Assembly: GCA_903859155.1 (NCBI GenBank)
Contig: CAIOLO010000157.1
Coordinates: 1 to 52,531 of the forward strand
DNA: 52,531 bases
Direction: 5' to 3'
Source: an uncultured beta proteobacterium
GTDB taxonomy: Bacteria > Pseudomonadota > Gammaproteobacteria > Burkholderiales > SG8-39
Made by a program: the position numbers and the translations under genes
Shown here: in pieces, positions 49,663 to 52,531 of the stretch
How the letters are laid out: each line of letters starts with the position of its first letter
How positions within the stretch are numbered: position 1 is the first letter of the stretch
Notes under the pieces: generated by a model
Databases searched by the model: none
What the model saw: only the letters and a program-made list of their open reading frames with translations
Told to the model about the DNA's origin: nothing

Positions 49663-50637
49663 ATGCGAAAGCTGACCTTGAACCGAATATTGCTCGTGAC
49701 CGCGCTGCTGACTCTTGCGTGCGGCGCCGCTGCCCAGCAGGCTTATCCCGGTAAGCCGATTCGCCTGATCGTTCCCTACGCTCCGGCAGGCAGCGCCAGC
49801 ATATTGGCCCGTCTTGTCGGCCAGAAGCTCACCGAAAGCTGGAGCCAGCAAGTGATCGTGGACAACCGTCCCGGCGGCAACACCATCATCGGCACAGAAG
49901 CTGCGGCAAAATCCGCACCCGATGGCTACACCCTTCTGCTGGCGCCGAGCAGCCACGTCATCACACCTCTCCTCGCCGCCACTCCCTACGACGCCATCAA
50001 GGACTTCGCTCCCGTCGCCACGATAGCGAGCAGCGAGTACCTTTTATTGCTCAATCCTTCGGTACCGGCCAACAGTCTGCAGGAGTTCATCGCCCTGGCC
50101 AAATCCAAGCCGGGACAACTCAATTACTCATCGGCGGGTAGCGGGGGCGCCGCCCATATAGCAGGTGAGATGTTCAACCTCATGGCGGGGGTAAAAATGC
50201 AGCACATTCCCTACAAAGGAGGGGGACCGGCGGTTACCGACCTCATCGGCGGCCAAGTTCAACTGTCATTTCAGACCCCGATTGTCTCCATCCCCCATAT
50301 CAGCAACGGCAAACTGAAGGCGGTTGCGTATACCGGCGATGCTCGCTTATCCGCCCTGCCTCAGGTGCCCACCTTCACCGAAGCCGGTCTGGCAAATTTC
50401 GACGTGAAATATTGGTTCGGGATCCTTGCGCCGGCCGGCACCCCCAGGGGAATCATCGACAAACTCTCGACCGAAATCGCCAAGAGCCTGGGCATACCCG
50501 ACTTCAGGGAAAAGCTGCTTGGCCAGGGAATGGAGCCCTTCATCTCCTCACCTGAGCAGCTAGCCAATCTGATGAAGTCAGACACGGTGAGGTTTGGCAA
50601 AGTCATCAAAGCCGCCAACATCAAGCTCGAGAACTGA
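49663..50637 (+). CDS. Bug/TctC-type solute-binding protein
   Basis: A 324-aa periplasmic binding protein. Signal peptide MRKLTLNRILLVTALLTLAC ending near GAAAQ, then AYPGKPIRLIVPYAPAGSAS, DNRPGGNTIIGTEAAAKSAP, DGYTLLLAPSS, HIPYKGGGPAVTDLIGGQVQ and VPTFTEAGLANFDVKYW. ATG 49663 follows the stop of the preceding Bug fragment by 3 nt, so it was probably downstream in an operon of such genes. It is convergent with the flavoprotein gene at 50696. Confidence 0.92.
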   Translation: MRKLTLNRILLVTALLTLACGAAAQQAYPGKPIRLIVPYAPAGSASILARLVGQKLTESWSQQVIVDNRPGGNTIIGTEAAAKSAPDGYTLLLAPSSHVITPLLAATPYDAIKDFAPVATIASSEYLLLLNPSVPANSLQEFIALAKSKPGQLNYSSAGSGGAAHIAGEMFNLMAGVKMQHIPYKGGGPAVTDLIGGQVQLSFQTPIVSIPHISNGKLKAVAYTGDARLSALPQVPTFTEAGLANFDVKYWFGILAPAGTPRGIIDKLSTEIAKSLGIPDFREKLLGQGMEPFISSPEQLANLMKSDTVRFGKVIKAANIKLEN

Positions 50638-50695
50638 TCGCCCTGCGCGGCTGCAAATCCGGGCAAGGTTGAGGGAAGGCCTGGCGCCGGGGCGC

Positions 50696-52186
50696 TCAGG
50701 CGCGCGCCAGGTTGAGCGCCGCGTTTCGACCGGCAAGCCGGCCAGAGACAAACGCCCACGCAAGATGATGGCCATGACCGTAGAGGAGAAGACCGCCTTG
50801 ACCGGTCGCTCCGCCAGCAAACAGTCCGGGAATCGGCGTGTCACCCGGGCCGAGCACTTCCAGATGCTCGCTGACTTTAAGGCCTCCTTCGGCTACCGTG
50901 ACGTAGCTCTTGATTGGACCAAGAGCGACGAAATTCGGCCCTATGAGCCCCCTGCGACCGGTTTCCGGCGCAGCAGTGCCCCTGACCGTTCGCGACAGTG
51001 TTTCCGGTGACATTCCCAGGCGCCGGGCGAGCAACTCGACGCTGCCGGCCTCGTGATAAATGTCGCGCCGATTTCGTTTGTAGTCCGGCAAATAAGCATA
51101 AGCGATACTCGGTGCGGTCGAAATAAAATAGGGCCAAGCGGCAAACCTGCGGGCAATCTCTCCATCGAGAACGATATACCCGATGCCTTCCGGCTGGCTC
51201 ACCAGTTCGTCTTCGGGGTTGCCGAGTTCGTCGGCAAAGCGTTCTCCCTTCGCATTGACGAGGATGGCTCCTTCCTTGTAGAGGCTCGGCTCGGGGCCAA
51301 GCGCGGTGGTCACGAAGCTCATCAGGAACGGCCGCAAAATCGCCGCCGGCAGATAATCTACGGCGAGTCGCACCGCCTGCCCTACTGCCCAGATCGGAGG
51401 AAGACGCTGCACCAGACTCGATCGCTCTGGCGGAACAAAGCGAATATCTGGTCCCGACAAGAGGTCGCCATTGATGACGCTTGCGCCCAGCCCAAGCGCC
51501 ATCCGGTGGCCGTCGCCGGTATTGGTAGCGTTGACCGCGTCGACACCGGCGGCTAGGCCGGAGGCATAACGCGCCTTGAGTTCCCGCCCGCCGCTGAAAT
51601 CGCCGCTTGCCAGCACAACCGCCCTGCGGGCAAGGTACCTTCGTTCCTCTCCGCTCGCAGTGCTCGCGATTACCCCGGTAACCCGGCCTCTTTTTACGAT
51701 CAACTCCTTCGCCGTCACGGCAAGGCACAAATCCACGCCCAGGCGGCGGCAATGTCGCCCCAAGTGGTAAGGAAACGAACTGGAGTTGGGGACGACGTTG
51801 TGCATTCGCGGATAACGATGCGGTGGCTGAAGCATAGGTCCCATGAAGACGACCCCTATCGACAGCAGCCACTCGAACATCTCCGTCGTGTGCTCCACCA
51901 GGATCCGACGAAGGACAAGGTTGTCGCGGAACGCCAACGCCCCGGCCAATTTCTCGAGATCTTCGAAGTGCTCGTCGGGGGAGTCCTTGATACCGGCACG
52001 AAGCTGGTGCGGCGTATTGATGGCCGTGACGGACCCGATGGCCCATGCAGTGCTGCCACCGAGCTTGGGATTCTTCTCCAGCAAGATCACACTTCGGCCG
52101 AGGCGAGCCGCCTCGCTCGCTGCCGACAGTCCGGCCCCGCCACCGCCAATGACGACTACGTCTGCTTCAAACTCATTTGATGCCAT
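50696..52186 (-). CDS. FAD-dependent oxidoreductase, fumarate reductase/ketosteroid dehydrogenase-like
   Basis: A 496-aa flavoprotein of the FAD_binding_2 family. VVVIGGGGAGLSAASEAARL begins at about residue 10 and leads to VILLEKNPKLGGSTAWAIGS; AVVLASGDFSGGRELKARYA, then NTGDGHRMALGLGAS, AKGERFADEL and the C-terminal IPGLFAGGATGQGG with LAWAFVSGRLAGRNAA follow. All FAD-contact motifs are kept. No signal peptide or TM segment is visible, so it should be cytoplasmic. ATG 52186 directly precedes the FAD motif; no strong SD. It is a distant paralogue of the enzyme at 36932-38371. The 345 nt after its start (52187-52531) contain no gene I can support. Confidence 0.88.
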   Translation of the reverse strand: MASNEFEADVVVIGGGGAGLSAASEAARLGRSVILLEKNPKLGGSTAWAIGSVTAINTPHQLRAGIKDSPDEHFEDLEKLAGALAFRDNLVLRRILVEHTTEMFEWLLSIGVVFMGPMLQPPHRYPRMHNVVPNSSSFPYHLGRHCRRLGVDLCLAVTAKELIVKRGRVTGVIASTASGEERRYLARRAVVLASGDFSGGRELKARYASGLAAGVDAVNATNTGDGHRMALGLGASVINGDLLSGPDIRFVPPERSSLVQRLPPIWAVGQAVRLAVDYLPAAILRPFLMSFVTTALGPEPSLYKEGAILVNAKGERFADELGNPEDELVSQPEGIGYIVLDGEIARRFAAWPYFISTAPSIAYAYLPDYKRNRRDIYHEAGSVELLARRLGMSPETLSRTVRGTAAPETGRRGLIGPNFVALGPIKSYVTVAEGGLKVSEHLEVLGPGDTPIPGLFAGGATGQGGLLLYGHGHHLAWAFVSGRLAGRNAALNLARA

Positions 52187-52531
52187 GTTGTTTCACACCA
52201 AATTCGGTGCCAACACCCTGTATTGGGAAACCGATATGCATTGGACAAGCGCTCGGTGACTGTCTCGTGAACTTGCCCGAGGCTAGGGATAGATGTCACG
52301 CAAGTCGTCAATCGCTACCTACAGTCATCGCGCCCCCCATTTCTCGGGAAGTCACTTATTGCGGTTTAATGTTGCTCGATTTCGCCACAGTGCTCCACCG
52401 AGCCTGCCCCAAAAAACCACTGGAAGATGCAAAGCTGACACAATCTGGCATCGCCATTTTTTCCTTTGCAGATATTTGAACTGTGAGCGATCTTCGTACA
52501 AAGCGTAATTGTGCATACTACAGGTCAACTA

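Noticed and set aside
52177..52508. Plus-strand ORFs at the right edge
   Set aside because: They lack SD sites and motifs and lie in the upstream region of the flavoprotein gene.

Overview
The window looks like a chromosomal segment of a GC-rich betaproteobacterium of the Burkholderiales/Rhodocyclales kind. The main reason is the expansion of Bug/TctC-type periplasmic binding proteins: six coding copies, one wrecked copy and one 3' fragment, with no TctA or TctB membrane gene in the window. Signal-transduction proteins rich in PAS, HD-GYP and GGDEF domains and short SD-led operons fit the same group. No rRNA, integrase, CRISPR array or replication origin was found.

Region 1 (1-21.7 kb) is a dense signalling region. 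After the 3' part of a Bug protein come a REC-histidine kinase, a truncated spore-coat-U-like gene, a frameshifted secreted protein and a degenerate histidine kinase that has lost its catalytic residues. From 5.7 to 21.7 kb ten genes lie on the minus strand, several joined by 4-nt ATGA overlaps: three membrane histidine kinases, one phosphorelay hybrid kinase, an HD-GYP response regulator, a PAS-GGDEF diguanylate cyclase, a lone receiver, an HTH-receiver protein and two solute-binding proteins (PhnD-like and LivJ-like) without transporters. The simplest reading is ligand sensing by binding protein plus kinase feeding c-di-GMP synthesis and breakdown.

Region 2 (22.3-31.2 kb) holds a GMC oxidoreductase, a Bug protein and then the most notable gene: a UGSC-type selenoprotein (25120-26781) with an in-frame UGA. 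Conventional gene calling would split it into two ORFs. The Sec codon sits in a U-x-x-C motif and is followed by a perfect hairpin at the spacing expected of a bacterial SECIS. Housekeeping genes follow: an SrkA-like kinase, a WecA-like transferase, a small XRE-like regulator, aspartate kinase and tRNA-Ser(GCU).

Region 3 (31.2-52.5 kb) is accessory DNA. It contains a PrlF/YhaV-type and a HigBA-type toxin-antitoxin pair, a CapA-like protein, two FAD oxidoreductases, five Bug proteins or remnants, and a plus-strand catabolic cluster hyuA-hyuB-iclR-Bug-Bug-lyase-leuC-leuD. Fragments of one transposase family lie on both sides of that cluster. A Bug gene appears to be split between 33.5 and 49.6 kb in opposite orientations, which suggests an inversion of about 16 kb or an assembly join.

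All functional calls are from reading protein motifs and gene context; no database search was run.
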